The notes below the pieces were generated by a model that searched no databases, was not told where the DNA came from, and saw only the letters and a program-made list of their open reading frames with translations. From Caviibacter abscessus (GTDB lineage: Bacteria; Fusobacteriota; Fusobacteriia; Fusobacteriales; Leptotrichiaceae), in assembly GCF_001517835.1 (NCBI RefSeq), contig NZ_LOQG01000003.1:23288-87287 (forward strand): DNA of 64,000 nucleotides. Direction: 5' to 3'. Both the position numbers and the translations under genes were made by a program. Shown piece after piece: positions 8,911 to 16,981 of the stretch. How positions within the stretch are numbered: the stretch's first letter is position 1; every line of letters begins with the position of its first letter.

Positions 8911-10269
8911 ATGGAACACAATATTAATCTTGATAAACAACAATTTAAAGTGACAAAAATTATTGAAACAGTTATGACTTGGTTATTAGGTTTTTGCTTT
9001 TTGATAGGATTTATAACAGTTGCAAAAATTGCTGATGCGGTATATAGATATTTACATAATACATCATCAAATTATGGTTTTGTAGATATAATAATGCAAT
9101 TAATTAATCAAGAAAAGGATTTAAAGGCAATAGAAACATTAGGTACAATTTATAGAGCTTTTATATTTATCCTAATAATAAGTTTTGCTATACTTGTAAT
9201 ATTTAGAATAGTTTCAAAAGAAATGTCTAAACTTATGCAATTTAGTTCAGTAACAGCAATATCTTCAATACTATTTTCTTGTTATTTGTTGTTTATTACA
9301 AAGGATATATTTTATGCAATAAAAAGCATTAATAATAGGCTATATAGCAGTGATTTTTCAAAGGCTATTTATCTTATGGCAAAATTACAATATATAAAAG
9401 ATTTGGGATATATAATATATATCGTACTTATTTTAAGTTTAGCTATAACTTTTGTAGCATTTGTTTGCAATTTTTATGAAACAATTTTAAAAACAGATAA
9501 GGCTAGTTCAAAATATCTAAGTTTACTGGTTTTAAATTCAACAATAATATGTTTAGCAAATTTAGGTATATATAATTATTATGTAATAAGAAATGCAAAT
9601 ATTATTAATCCTTTTAATTATTTTGTTTTTGGTTACACATTAGATGATAAAGGAGAAATTAAATCAAAAGCATATGTAAATTATAAAAAAATTGAAACCA
9701 AGTATATTGATCCATTTTTAAGAAATTTTCTTGAAGAAGGTTTAACATTTGATATTGAAAATTCAAAGAAAACTTTAGAAGGAAAAGAAAACTTAAAAAT
9801 TGAAGCATCTTATGATTTAGAAAAAGCAAATGAACTTGGTATAAAAATAAATAAACTTTCAAAGTATGTTAAATTAATTGATAAACCAATTTTAATAAAG
9901 AAAAAAGAAGATTTAATTGAAAAAAAATTAGAGCATTATCTTAGAAAATACGACACTAGATATTTAACAAAATCTACCAAGGATGAACATACCGGTCTTT
10001 ATTATTTATTAGATGAAAACAAAAATTTAGACATAGTATTTGTTCAAAAACTTAAAATACAGTACTTACCATATAATATTACAAAAATGTTATCAAAAGA
10101 TACAGAATATGTATACAATACAATCTATATTGGAAATGTATTTGTAAATTCAAAAAAAGATGTTATTGGCATAAGTGGAACAAATAATATGAATGGTGTT
10201 AGATATGCACAAAATGAAAAGGAACTAAAAGAATTTATTAAAATGTGGAAACTAAACAAAATTAATTGA
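8911..10269 (+). CDS. Polytopic membrane protein of unknown function with large soluble C-terminal half
   Basis: I do not recognise a family. The 452-residue product has about five hydrophobic segments (roughly residues 22-45, 84-104, 112-131, 165-190 and 203-223), and then a charged, lysine-rich soluble region of about 230 residues with no evident catalytic motif. It starts with ATG 8911 after AAAGGGGAACTAAA, 12 bases past the usp stop, and pheS follows after 10 bases, so it is embedded in the gyrase-pheST transcription unit. Its position suggests constitutive expression. A role in envelope physiology is possible but nothing visible supports a specific function. Confidence 0.6.
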   Translation: MEHNINLDKQQFKVTKIIETVMTWLLGFCFLIGFITVAKIADAVYRYLHNTSSNYGFVDIIMQLINQEKDLKAIETLGTIYRAFIFILIISFAILVIFRIVSKEMSKLMQFSSVTAISSILFSCYLLFITKDIFYAIKSINNRLYSSDFSKAIYLMAKLQYIKDLGYIIYIVLILSLAITFVAFVCNFYETILKTDKASSKYLSLLVLNSTIICLANLGIYNYYVIRNANIINPFNYFVFGYTLDDKGEIKSKAYVNYKKIETKYIDPFLRNFLEEGLTFDIENSKKTLEGKENLKIEASYDLEKANELGIKINKLSKYVKLIDKPILIKKKEDLIEKKLEHYLRKYDTRYLTKSTKDEHTGLYYLLDENKNLDIVFVQKLKIQYLPYNITKMLSKDTEYVYNTIYIGNVFVNSKKDVIGISGTNNMNGVRYAQNEKELKEFIKMWKLNKIN

Positions 10270-10279
10270 GAGGTTTGGA

Positions 10280-11296
10280 ATGGAAAATAAGTTAAAACAA
10301 CTAAAAGACTTTTTTTCTGAAAAGTTAAAAAATGTAGTTGATATTAATGAATTAAACGAAATAAAAGTAAAAGCTTTTGGAAAAAAAGGTGAATTTACCA
10401 ATTTAATGAAGGAAATGGCGAATATAACACCTGATGAAAGAAAAGTTTTAGGAAAACTAATAAATGAAGCCCGTTCAAATGTTGAAGAATTAATTGAGGT
10501 AACTTTATGTAAAATAAAAGAAGAAATTAAACAAAATAGAATAAAAAATGAAACTATAGATGTTTCTTTACCAGGTAGAATACAACAAACAGGAAGTATG
10601 CACCCAATAACAAAGACAATGAAAGAATTAAAAGATATAGTTTCTGAAATGGGATTTGATATAGTAGATGGTCCTGAGATAGAGTTGGTTAAGTATAATT
10701 TTGATGCACTTAATATACCTAAGACACATCCATCAAGAGACAAAACAGATACTTTCTATATCACTGATGATACATTATTAAGAACACAAACATCACCAAT
10801 GCAAATTAGATATATGCTAGAACATAAACCTCCATTTAGGATGGTTTCGTTAGGGAAAGTATATAGACCTGATTATGATATATCGCATACACCTATGTTT
10901 CATCAAATAGAAGGACTTATGATAGGAGAAGATGTTTCTTTTTCAAACTTTAAGGCTATGTTAGAATTAATAGTAAAAAGAATATTTGGTTCTGATAGAA
11001 AAGTAAGATTTAGACCTCACTTTTTTCCGTTTACTGAACCTTCTGCTGAAATGGACGTTGAATGTGCTATGTGTAAGGGTTCTGGTTGTAGACTTTGCAA
11101 AAACACAGGTTGGCTTGAAATATTAGGTAGTGGTATGGTAAATAACAAAGTGCTTGAAGCAGCTAACATAGATTCTACGAAATATCAAGGATTTGCTTTT
11201 GGAATGGGAATTGAAAGAATAACAATGTTAAAATATGGTATTGATGATTTAAGAGCATTTTATGAAAATGATATTAGATTTTTAGAGCAATTTTAA
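10280..11296 (+). CDS. pheS: Phenylalanyl-tRNA synthetase alpha subunit
   Basis: A 338-residue class II synthetase subunit. After an N-terminal coiled coil that contacts tRNA, the catalytic core shows class II motif 1 (DIVSEMGFDIVDGPEIE), RTQTSPMQIRYM near residue 168, motif 2 around GKVYRPDYDISHTPMFHQIEG, and motif 3 GFAFGMGIERITML near residue 309. It charges tRNA-Phe as an alpha2-beta2 enzyme with PheT, whose gene begins 20 bases downstream. A four-cysteine cluster C-x2-C-x4-C-x2-C (ECAMCKGSGCRLCKN, about residues 270-284) precedes motif 3. Start supported by GAGAGGTTTGGA. Confidence 0.97.
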   Translation: MENKLKQLKDFFSEKLKNVVDINELNEIKVKAFGKKGEFTNLMKEMANITPDERKVLGKLINEARSNVEELIEVTLCKIKEEIKQNRIKNETIDVSLPGRIQQTGSMHPITKTMKELKDIVSEMGFDIVDGPEIELVKYNFDALNIPKTHPSRDKTDTFYITDDTLLRTQTSPMQIRYMLEHKPPFRMVSLGKVYRPDYDISHTPMFHQIEGLMIGEDVSFSNFKAMLELIVKRIFGSDRKVRFRPHFFPFTEPSAEMDVECAMCKGSGCRLCKNTGWLEILGSGMVNNKVLEAANIDSTKYQGFAFGMGIERITMLKYGIDDLRAFYENDIRFLEQF

Positions 11297-11316
11297 TGGA
11301 AAGGATACAATAAAAA

Positions 11317-13704
11317 ATGTTAATTTCACTTAATTGGTTAAACGAGTACGTTGACATAAAAAATAAAAGTATAAAAGAATTAGAAAATGCCTTAACCATG
11401 ATAGGTCAAGAAGTAGAAAAAATAGAAAATAAATACGAATATCTTGATAAGGTTGTTACAGCTAAAATTGTTGAATATAAAATGCATGAAGATTCAGATC
11501 ACTTAACTGTTTGTAAAGTGGATAATGGCAAAGAAATATTACAAGTAGTTTGTGGTGCAAGTAATCATAAAAATGGGGACATTGTAGCTCTTGCACAAGT
11601 GGGTACTAAACTTTCTCCTGATTTTGAAATAAAAAAAGGAAAAATTAGAGGTGTTGAATCAAATGGGATGTTATGTTCTCAAAAAGAACTAGGACTTGGA
11701 GAAGAACATAATGGAATAATAATATTTCCACAAGATACCCCTATAGGAGTATCACTTAATAAACTTTTAGGTAAAGATGACATAATTTTTGAGCTTGAAA
11801 TAACTCCTAATAGACCGGATTGTTTATCATATATAGGAATTGCAAGAGAACTTGGTGCATATTATGGGATTAAAGTTAAAAATCCAAGTTGTAAAATAAA
11901 AGAAGAAAGTACTAAAGCAAATAATATAGATGTAAAAATAAATGATGAAAAATTATCAAAAAGATATGTTGCAAGAATAATTGAAAATGTAAAAGTTGGA
12001 CCTTCACCAAAATGGTTAAAAGATAAACTTGAGTCATTAGGTATGAAAAGTATTAATAATATAGTTGATGCTTCTAATTTTGTTATGTTAGAACAAAATC
12101 AACCAAATCATATATTTGATTTAGATAAATTAAGTTCTAATAGTATTGAAGTAGATACTGCAACATATAAAGAAAAGTTTATTACTTTAGATAATCAAGA
12201 ATTGGAATTAGATAACCAAGATATTGTAATTAAAGCAAATGGTAAAGCAGTAGCACTTGCAGGTGTTATGGGTGGACTTAATACTTGTGTAGATGACAAT
12301 ACAAAAAATATTTTATTAGAAGTTGCACATTTTAATTCACAAAACATTAGAAAAACATCAAGAAAATATACAATAATTTCAGAATCATCATATAGATTTG
12401 AAAGAAGAGTAGATAGTTCTAATTTACATAATGTGGTAAATAGACTTGCAAATGTAATACAAGAAGTTGCAGGAGGACAAATACTTTATAGTATAAAAGA
12501 AGATGTTAAAATTATTGACAAAGCTTTGGTTTCAACATTAAATTTAGAAAGACTATATAGATTTGTCGGAAAAGTAATTGATAAATCAACTGTAATAAAA
12601 ATATTAGAAAATCTTGAAATTAAGGTAGTTGATTTAGGAGATAATTTAGAGCTTATTGCACCAAGTTTTAGAGCAGATTTAGTAAATGAACAAGATTATT
12701 TTGAAGAAATAATAAGAATGTACGGTTTTGATAACATAGAAAATGTATTACCTAGATTAGATATTAATAAAAATAGAGTGGTAGATACAACAAAATTGAA
12801 TTATATTATAAAAGAAATATGTTCAAATTTAGGATTAAGAGAAGTCATTAATTATAGTTTTATACCTAAAAAAGCATTAGAACTTATAAAAACAGAAATA
12901 GATGAAACGAATATTATTGAAATAGAAAATCCTATTACAGAAGATTTTGCAATTATGAGATCAAATTTAATGTACAGTCTTTTAAAAAATGTTAAGGATA
13001 ATTTTAATAAAAGTTTTACAAATATTAGATTTTTTGAAGTTAGTAAAGTTTTTGAAAAATTAAATGATAAAATTACTGAAACTGAAAATCTAGCAGTAGT
13101 TCTTGCAGGAGCAACTGATAAGAATATCTATGATAAGGGAACTAGTTACGATTTTTATGATATTAAAGGTATTTTTGAAAAAATATTTGAAAAACTTGGA
13201 ATTAATTCATATAGATTATTTAGATCTGAAAGTAATAAATTACACCCTGGAAGATCTGCTGATATTTTTATAGGCAAAGAAAAGTTAGCAAGTTTTGGAG
13301 AAATACACCCTGATATACAAGAAAATTTTGGACTTGAAAATAAAGCAGTAATGTATTTGGAAGTTAATATTTTAAAATTATCAAAATACATAAAAAATGC
13401 AATAAAATATAAGACTCTTAGTAAATATCAATCAACAACAAGAGATTTAGCTTTAGTTGCAAGGGAAGAAGTTTTAATTGGAGATGTACTAAAAGCAGTT
13501 GAAAAAATTGATCCAATAGTACAAAAAGTTGAATTATTTGACATATATAGAGGTATAGGAGTTGAATTAGGTTATAAGAGTTTTGCAATATCAATACTTA
13601 TGAGAGATGCAAATAAAACTCTTGAAGAAAAAGATATAAATGCTGTACTTGAAAAAATTAAAGAAAAATTAAGTAAGGATTTTGGAGCAATATTAAGACA
13701 ATAA
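11317..13704 (+). CDS. pheT: Phenylalanyl-tRNA synthetase beta subunit
   Basis: A 795-residue beta subunit with the standard order: N-terminal SLNWLNEYVDI, an EMAP/OB tRNA-binding domain (about 39-150, with VVCGASNHKNGD and GMLCSQKELGLG), the B3/B4 editing domain (about 210-370), the B5 domain (400-470), the catalytic-like core, and a C-terminal FDX-ACB anticodon domain from about 703 (KYQSTTRDLALV to the end). It partners PheS. The next gene begins ten bases after its stop. Nothing unusual in length or motifs. Confidence 0.97.
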   Translation: MLISLNWLNEYVDIKNKSIKELENALTMIGQEVEKIENKYEYLDKVVTAKIVEYKMHEDSDHLTVCKVDNGKEILQVVCGASNHKNGDIVALAQVGTKLSPDFEIKKGKIRGVESNGMLCSQKELGLGEEHNGIIIFPQDTPIGVSLNKLLGKDDIIFELEITPNRPDCLSYIGIARELGAYYGIKVKNPSCKIKEESTKANNIDVKINDEKLSKRYVARIIENVKVGPSPKWLKDKLESLGMKSINNIVDASNFVMLEQNQPNHIFDLDKLSSNSIEVDTATYKEKFITLDNQELELDNQDIVIKANGKAVALAGVMGGLNTCVDDNTKNILLEVAHFNSQNIRKTSRKYTIISESSYRFERRVDSSNLHNVVNRLANVIQEVAGGQILYSIKEDVKIIDKALVSTLNLERLYRFVGKVIDKSTVIKILENLEIKVVDLGDNLELIAPSFRADLVNEQDYFEEIIRMYGFDNIENVLPRLDINKNRVVDTTKLNYIIKEICSNLGLREVINYSFIPKKALELIKTEIDETNIIEIENPITEDFAIMRSNLMYSLLKNVKDNFNKSFTNIRFFEVSKVFEKLNDKITETENLAVVLAGATDKNIYDKGTSYDFYDIKGIFEKIFEKLGINSYRLFRSESNKLHPGRSADIFIGKEKLASFGEIHPDIQENFGLENKAVMYLEVNILKLSKYIKNAIKYKTLSKYQSTTRDLALVAREEVLIGDVLKAVEKIDPIVQKVELFDIYRGIGVELGYKSFAISILMRDANKTLEEKDINAVLEKIKEKLSKDFGAILRQ

Positions 13705-13714
13705 TGGAGAAAAA

Positions 13715-14149
13715 ATGAAAAAACTATTAAGTGTATTTGTAATATTTTTATTCCTTTTATCTTGTTCTATATCAGCAAAAACAGTTAAAAATTCAGAATT
13801 TTCAAATATTAGTTTGAAAAATTTAAATACAGAAGTAAAAAATGGTAAAACATACACTAAAATTGAATATATATATTCAGAATTAGGTAGTTTAAGAACA
13901 AGTAATAAAGGAATTATGACAATTGTATCAGATGTTAAAACTGAAAATAATATTGTTTATGCTAAAGATGCAAAAATAATAGATATTATTAGAGATAATG
14001 GATACGTTGAAGAGCAAAAAGTAAGTCAAGTTATTACAAATCTTGTTTTAAATATATTGACAGTAAAACCTTTGAATGATTTTAATGGTAAATATTATGC
14101 TGAAAATATTCAATTTACTGATAGTGAGATAGTTGTTGAGGAAGAATAG
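13715..14149 (+). CDS. Small predicted lipoprotein, OstA/LptA-like size, function unknown
   Basis: A 144-residue product with a signal sequence ending in FLFLLSCSISA, where LLSC (Cys17) fits a lipobox. The mature part is beta-rich with repeated short strands (YTKIEYIYSE, KGIMTIVSDV, NNIVYAKDAKIID, GKYYAENIQF), a pattern reminiscent of small periplasmic beta-sandwich proteins such as the OstA/LptA or YscW type, but I cannot assign a family. It is ten bases downstream of pheT with a GGAGAAAA ribosome site, in the same transcription unit, and is followed nine bases later by the broken pepF. Lipoprotein call is fairly good; function is unknown. Confidence 0.6.
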   Translation: MKKLLSVFVIFLFLLSCSISAKTVKNSEFSNISLKNLNTEVKNGKTYTKIEYIYSELGSLRTSNKGIMTIVSDVKTENNIVYAKDAKIIDIIRDNGYVEEQKVSQVITNLVLNILTVKPLNDFNGKYYAENIQFTDSEIVVEEE

Positions 14150-14157
14150 GAAAATAT

Positions 14158-15914
14158 ATGGTAATTGATAGGAAAGATATAAAAGAAAATACATGGGATT
14201 TAAAGTATATATACGAAAATGATAATTTAATAGAAAAGCTTTATTAATGCTTGATAAAATGAAAGCATATGAGGGAAAAATCACAGATAGTATTCAAAAT
14301 TTTAAAAATTTTTTAACAGATTTTGAAGAAATTTCAACACTTATTGATAAAATTTATGTGTATTCACATTTAAAACATGATGAAGATACAACAAATTCAT
14401 TTTATCAGGAAATGTATTCTAAAGCTGTTTCGATTATAACAAACAAAAATGAAGTATTATCATATGTGACAACAGAATATCTTAAAAATTCTGGTAAAAT
14501 TTTAGAATATTTAAATTCAGATAAAGAGCTTGAAATATATATACATTATTTTAATGAAATTTTTTCGTTAAAAGAACATACATTATCTAAATCTGATGAA
14601 AAGTTAGTTTCAAATCTTGGTGAAATTTTAAATTCAGGATATGAAACATTTAATACACTTTGTCATGCAGACATGAATTTTCCTAATGTTGATGGTGAAA
14701 AAATAGGTAATGAAAGTTTTACTTCAATACTTGCTGATATAGAGGATAGGGAAAAAAGAAGAAGAATATATGAAGCTTACTATAATGAATATCATAAATA
14801 CGGAAACACATTTGCAAAAACCTTATCAACAAATGTAAAAGTTAATAATGTACTTGCAAGAATTAAAAAATATGATAGTGCAAGACAAGCTTCCATGAGT
14901 TCAAATTTTATTGAAAAAAATATATATGATAACTTAATTGAAGTAATAAATAAAAATTTAAATAAATTGCATGAATACATGAATTATAAAGCAAAAGTAT
15001 TGGGTTATGACAAACTGTATATGTATGATATGTACAAGAGTATATCTAAAAACATTAATCTTAAATTTAGTGTAGAAGAAGGAAAAAAACTAGTATTAGA
15101 AGCTCTAAAACCATTAGGTCAAGAGTATCTTGATATAGTACAAAAATGTTATGATGAAAATTGGATAGATTTTATGCCTAATAAAGGTAAAGCTGGTGGA
15201 GCATATTCAAGTGGAAGTTATACGACAAGACCCCATATTTTAATGAGTTGGCAAAATAATATAGATTCTGTATATACTCTAGCACATGAAATAGGACATA
15301 GTATACACTCATATTATACAAGACATACACAACCGTATGTATATGGTTCATATACTATGTTTTTAGCTGAAATAGCATCGACGACTAATGAAAATTTATT
15401 AACACAATATTTATTAGAAAAATATAAAGATAATAAAGAAGTAACAAACTATATATTAAACGAATATTTAGATGGATTTAGAGGTACAGTATTTAGACAA
15501 ACACAATTTGCTGAGTTTGAAGATTTAATCCATAATTTAGAACAAAAAGGCTAAGTACTAACTAAAGACAGACTATGTAAGGAATACTATGAAATAAATA
15601 AAAAGTATTATGGAGAAAATGTTGTTACTGATGAGTTTATTTCTATAGAGTGGGCGAGAATACCGCATTTTTACTATAATTTTTATGTATATCAATATGC
15701 AACAGGATTTAGCTGTGCTTGTGCTTTTGCAAAAGATATATTGGAAAATAAAGAAGAAGCTGTTAAAAGATATATTAATTATCTAAAATCAGGAAGTAGT
15801 GCAAATTCAATTGAAATATTAAAAACAGCAGGACTTGATGTTAATACAAGTGAAGTATTTGAAAAAGCACTTAAAGAATTTAGTGATAAATTAGAGGTTT
15901 TAAAAAGCTTATGA
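14158..15914 (+). pseudogene. pepF: Oligoendopeptidase F (M3 peptidase) broken by a frameshift and an in-frame stop
   Basis: Three consecutive pieces match one PepF-like M3 metallopeptidase. ATG 14158 opens 29 codons (MVIDRKDIKENTWDLKYIYE, ending EKLY and TAA). The next frame then continues from about 14235 with LLMLDKMKAYEGKI through the zinc site LAHEIGHSIHSYYT (HEXXH near 15286). An in-frame TAA at 15552 interrupts EQKG-stop-VLTKDRLC, and the same frame stays open to TGA 15912 with SIEWARIPHFYYNFYVYQYATG, a typical M3 C-terminal motif. Restoring one A in the run at 14234-14237 joins pieces one and two; a single G to T change from GAA would explain the stop. Intact enzyme would be about 585 residues, normal for PepF, which degrades 7-17 residue peptides in the cytoplasm. 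A 435-residue fragment from ATG 14247 could still be made but lacks the C-terminal part. Confidence 0.85.
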
Positions 15915-16657
15915 CAAATATTATAGAAAAAATAAAAGAAGATGGAGCATATGCTGTATTTGATTGTGATGAGACAATAATAAATGGTGATGTAGGAAGA
16001 ATTACAGTTAAATATCAATTAGAGTATGATGAATATATTTTAACTCCTGAAGAAATAAAACAAAAATTACTTTTGATGTATCCTGATTTAGAAGAAGGTA
16101 TCTTAAATTTAGATATGAAAACTAATTTTATAGCTCTTTCAGATAAAATATATTCAAAATATGAAAAAGATATTAGTTTGCTTCTTATAGAAGGTATGAC
16201 AAGTGATGAAGTATATAATTTAACTAAAAAGAGTATAAAAGCTTATCCTAATGATTTAACAAAAAGAATTGAAATGGAAAATCTTTTTAATTTATTAAGA
16301 GAAAATAATATTGAAATATATATATGTTCTGCATCACAAAAAGATATGGTAAATGTAGCAGCAGATATTTATGGTATTCCAAGAGAAAATGTTAGAGCAG
16401 TAAATTTAAAAATGGATAATAACAATAAATATATCTATGAAGAAACGGGTATAGTAACAAGAGGAGTTGGCAAAATAGAAAGTATAAAATCTTTAGGTAA
16501 AAAAGAACATCCTGTTTTAATAGCTGGAGATAGTGATGGAGATTATGCAATGTTAAATTATTTTAAAATAAAACATGGTATGATTATTAATCCTAAAGAG
16601 AATACAAAAGTTAAGTATTTAGTTGACAATGTTACATATTTTGAGTATAGAATATAG
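15911..16657 (+). CDS. HAD-superfamily phosphatase, SerB-like (HAD-IB)
   Basis: A 248-residue cytoplasmic HAD hydrolase. Motif I is VFDCDETI with nucleophile Asp18 and Asp20; motif II is ICSASQ; motif III/IV is KIESIKSLG then LIAGDSDGDYAML. A helical cap of about 100 residues sits between motifs I and II, as in phosphoserine phosphatase and related HAD-IB enzymes. Its ATG overlaps the stop of pepF (ATGA at 15911-15914), and the nearest ribosome site (AGAGG) is rather far at 14 bases, so translation may depend on coupling to the broken pepF; disruption of pepF might then lower its expression. Substrate (phosphoserine, phosphocholine or another small phosphate ester) cannot be decided. Confidence 0.8.
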   Translation: MTNIIEKIKEDGAYAVFDCDETIINGDVGRITVKYQLEYDEYILTPEEIKQKLLLMYPDLEEGILNLDMKTNFIALSDKIYSKYEKDISLLLIEGMTSDEVYNLTKKSIKAYPNDLTKRIEMENLFNLLRENNIEIYICSASQKDMVNVAADIYGIPRENVRAVNLKMDNNNKYIYEETGIVTRGVGKIESIKSLGKKEHPVLIAGDSDGDYAMLNYFKIKHGMIINPKENTKVKYLVDNVTYFEYRI

Positions 16658-16667
16658 TTATTTAATT

Positions 16668-16697
16668 AGCACTGAAATTATTTTTAGTGCTTTTTTG
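16668..16697 (+). terminator. Terminator of the gyrB-HAD transcription unit
   Basis: Hairpin AGCACT (16668-16673) / AGTGCT (16686-16691) followed by TTTTTTG. It ends the long collinear run that began at gyrB. Confidence 0.75.
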
Positions 16698-16721
16698 TTA
16701 AATAAAAAAATAGTGTTTTTA

Positions 16722-16751
16722 TTGCAAAATAGCGATATGTTATGTTACTAT
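16722..16751 (+). promoter_or_regulatory. Promoter for the glmS ribozyme-glmS transcript
   Basis: -35 TTGCAA (16722-16727), 18-base spacer, -10 TACTAT (16746-16751); transcription would start near 16758, about 24 bases before the ribozyme cleavage site. Confidence 0.55.
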
Positions 16752-16764
16752 CATATGACAAGAG

Positions 16765-16920
16765 AGAAAAATATTAGTGAAGCGCCAGAACCTTTTATGG
16801 TTGACGAGGAGTGAGATTATCGAAAATTCGGCGGATGTCTCAAAGGTTTCACAGCCTAAGGAATATACAAAAAACAAAAGAAATTTTGTAATAAAATTAT
16901 TTCAGTGACTCTCTGTATAA
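16765..16920 (+). promoter_or_regulatory. glmS ribozyme (glucosamine-6-phosphate riboswitch)
   Basis: The conserved core is present in order: AGCGCCAGAAC at the cleavage site (cut between 16781 and 16782), the short P1 hairpin AACC-TTTTAT-GGTT, GTTGACGAGG, then TTATCGAAAATTCGGCGGAT with the P2 side GTCTC, and downstream P3/P4 elements up to TCAGTGACTCTCTG. It lies directly 5' of glmS, its universal target. Glucosamine-6-phosphate acts as cofactor for self-cleavage, and the cut mRNA is degraded, giving product feedback on amino-sugar synthesis. Boundaries are approximate; the core identity is firm. Such ribozymes occur mostly in Firmicutes and also in Fusobacteria. Confidence 0.93.
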
Positions 16921-16926
16921 TAGAAG

Positions 16927-16955
16927 GCAAAAAGGTATAAAACCTTAATTTTTGC
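16927..16955 (+). other. Hairpin between glmS ribozyme and the glmS start
   Basis: Inverted repeat GCAAAAAGGT / ACCTTAATTTTTGC (arms 16927-16936 and 16942-16955, with an unpaired TTAA). There is no T-run after it, so it is not a terminator; it may protect the 5' end left after ribozyme cleavage or belong to ribozyme tertiary structure. Confidence 0.4.
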
Positions 16956-16981
16956 TACTAAAAATATAGGAGGCTTTTTTT

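Noticed and set aside
16623..16814. A 63-codon frame upstream of glmS
   Set aside because: It crosses a terminator and the glmS ribozyme core; no protein family and no ribosome site.
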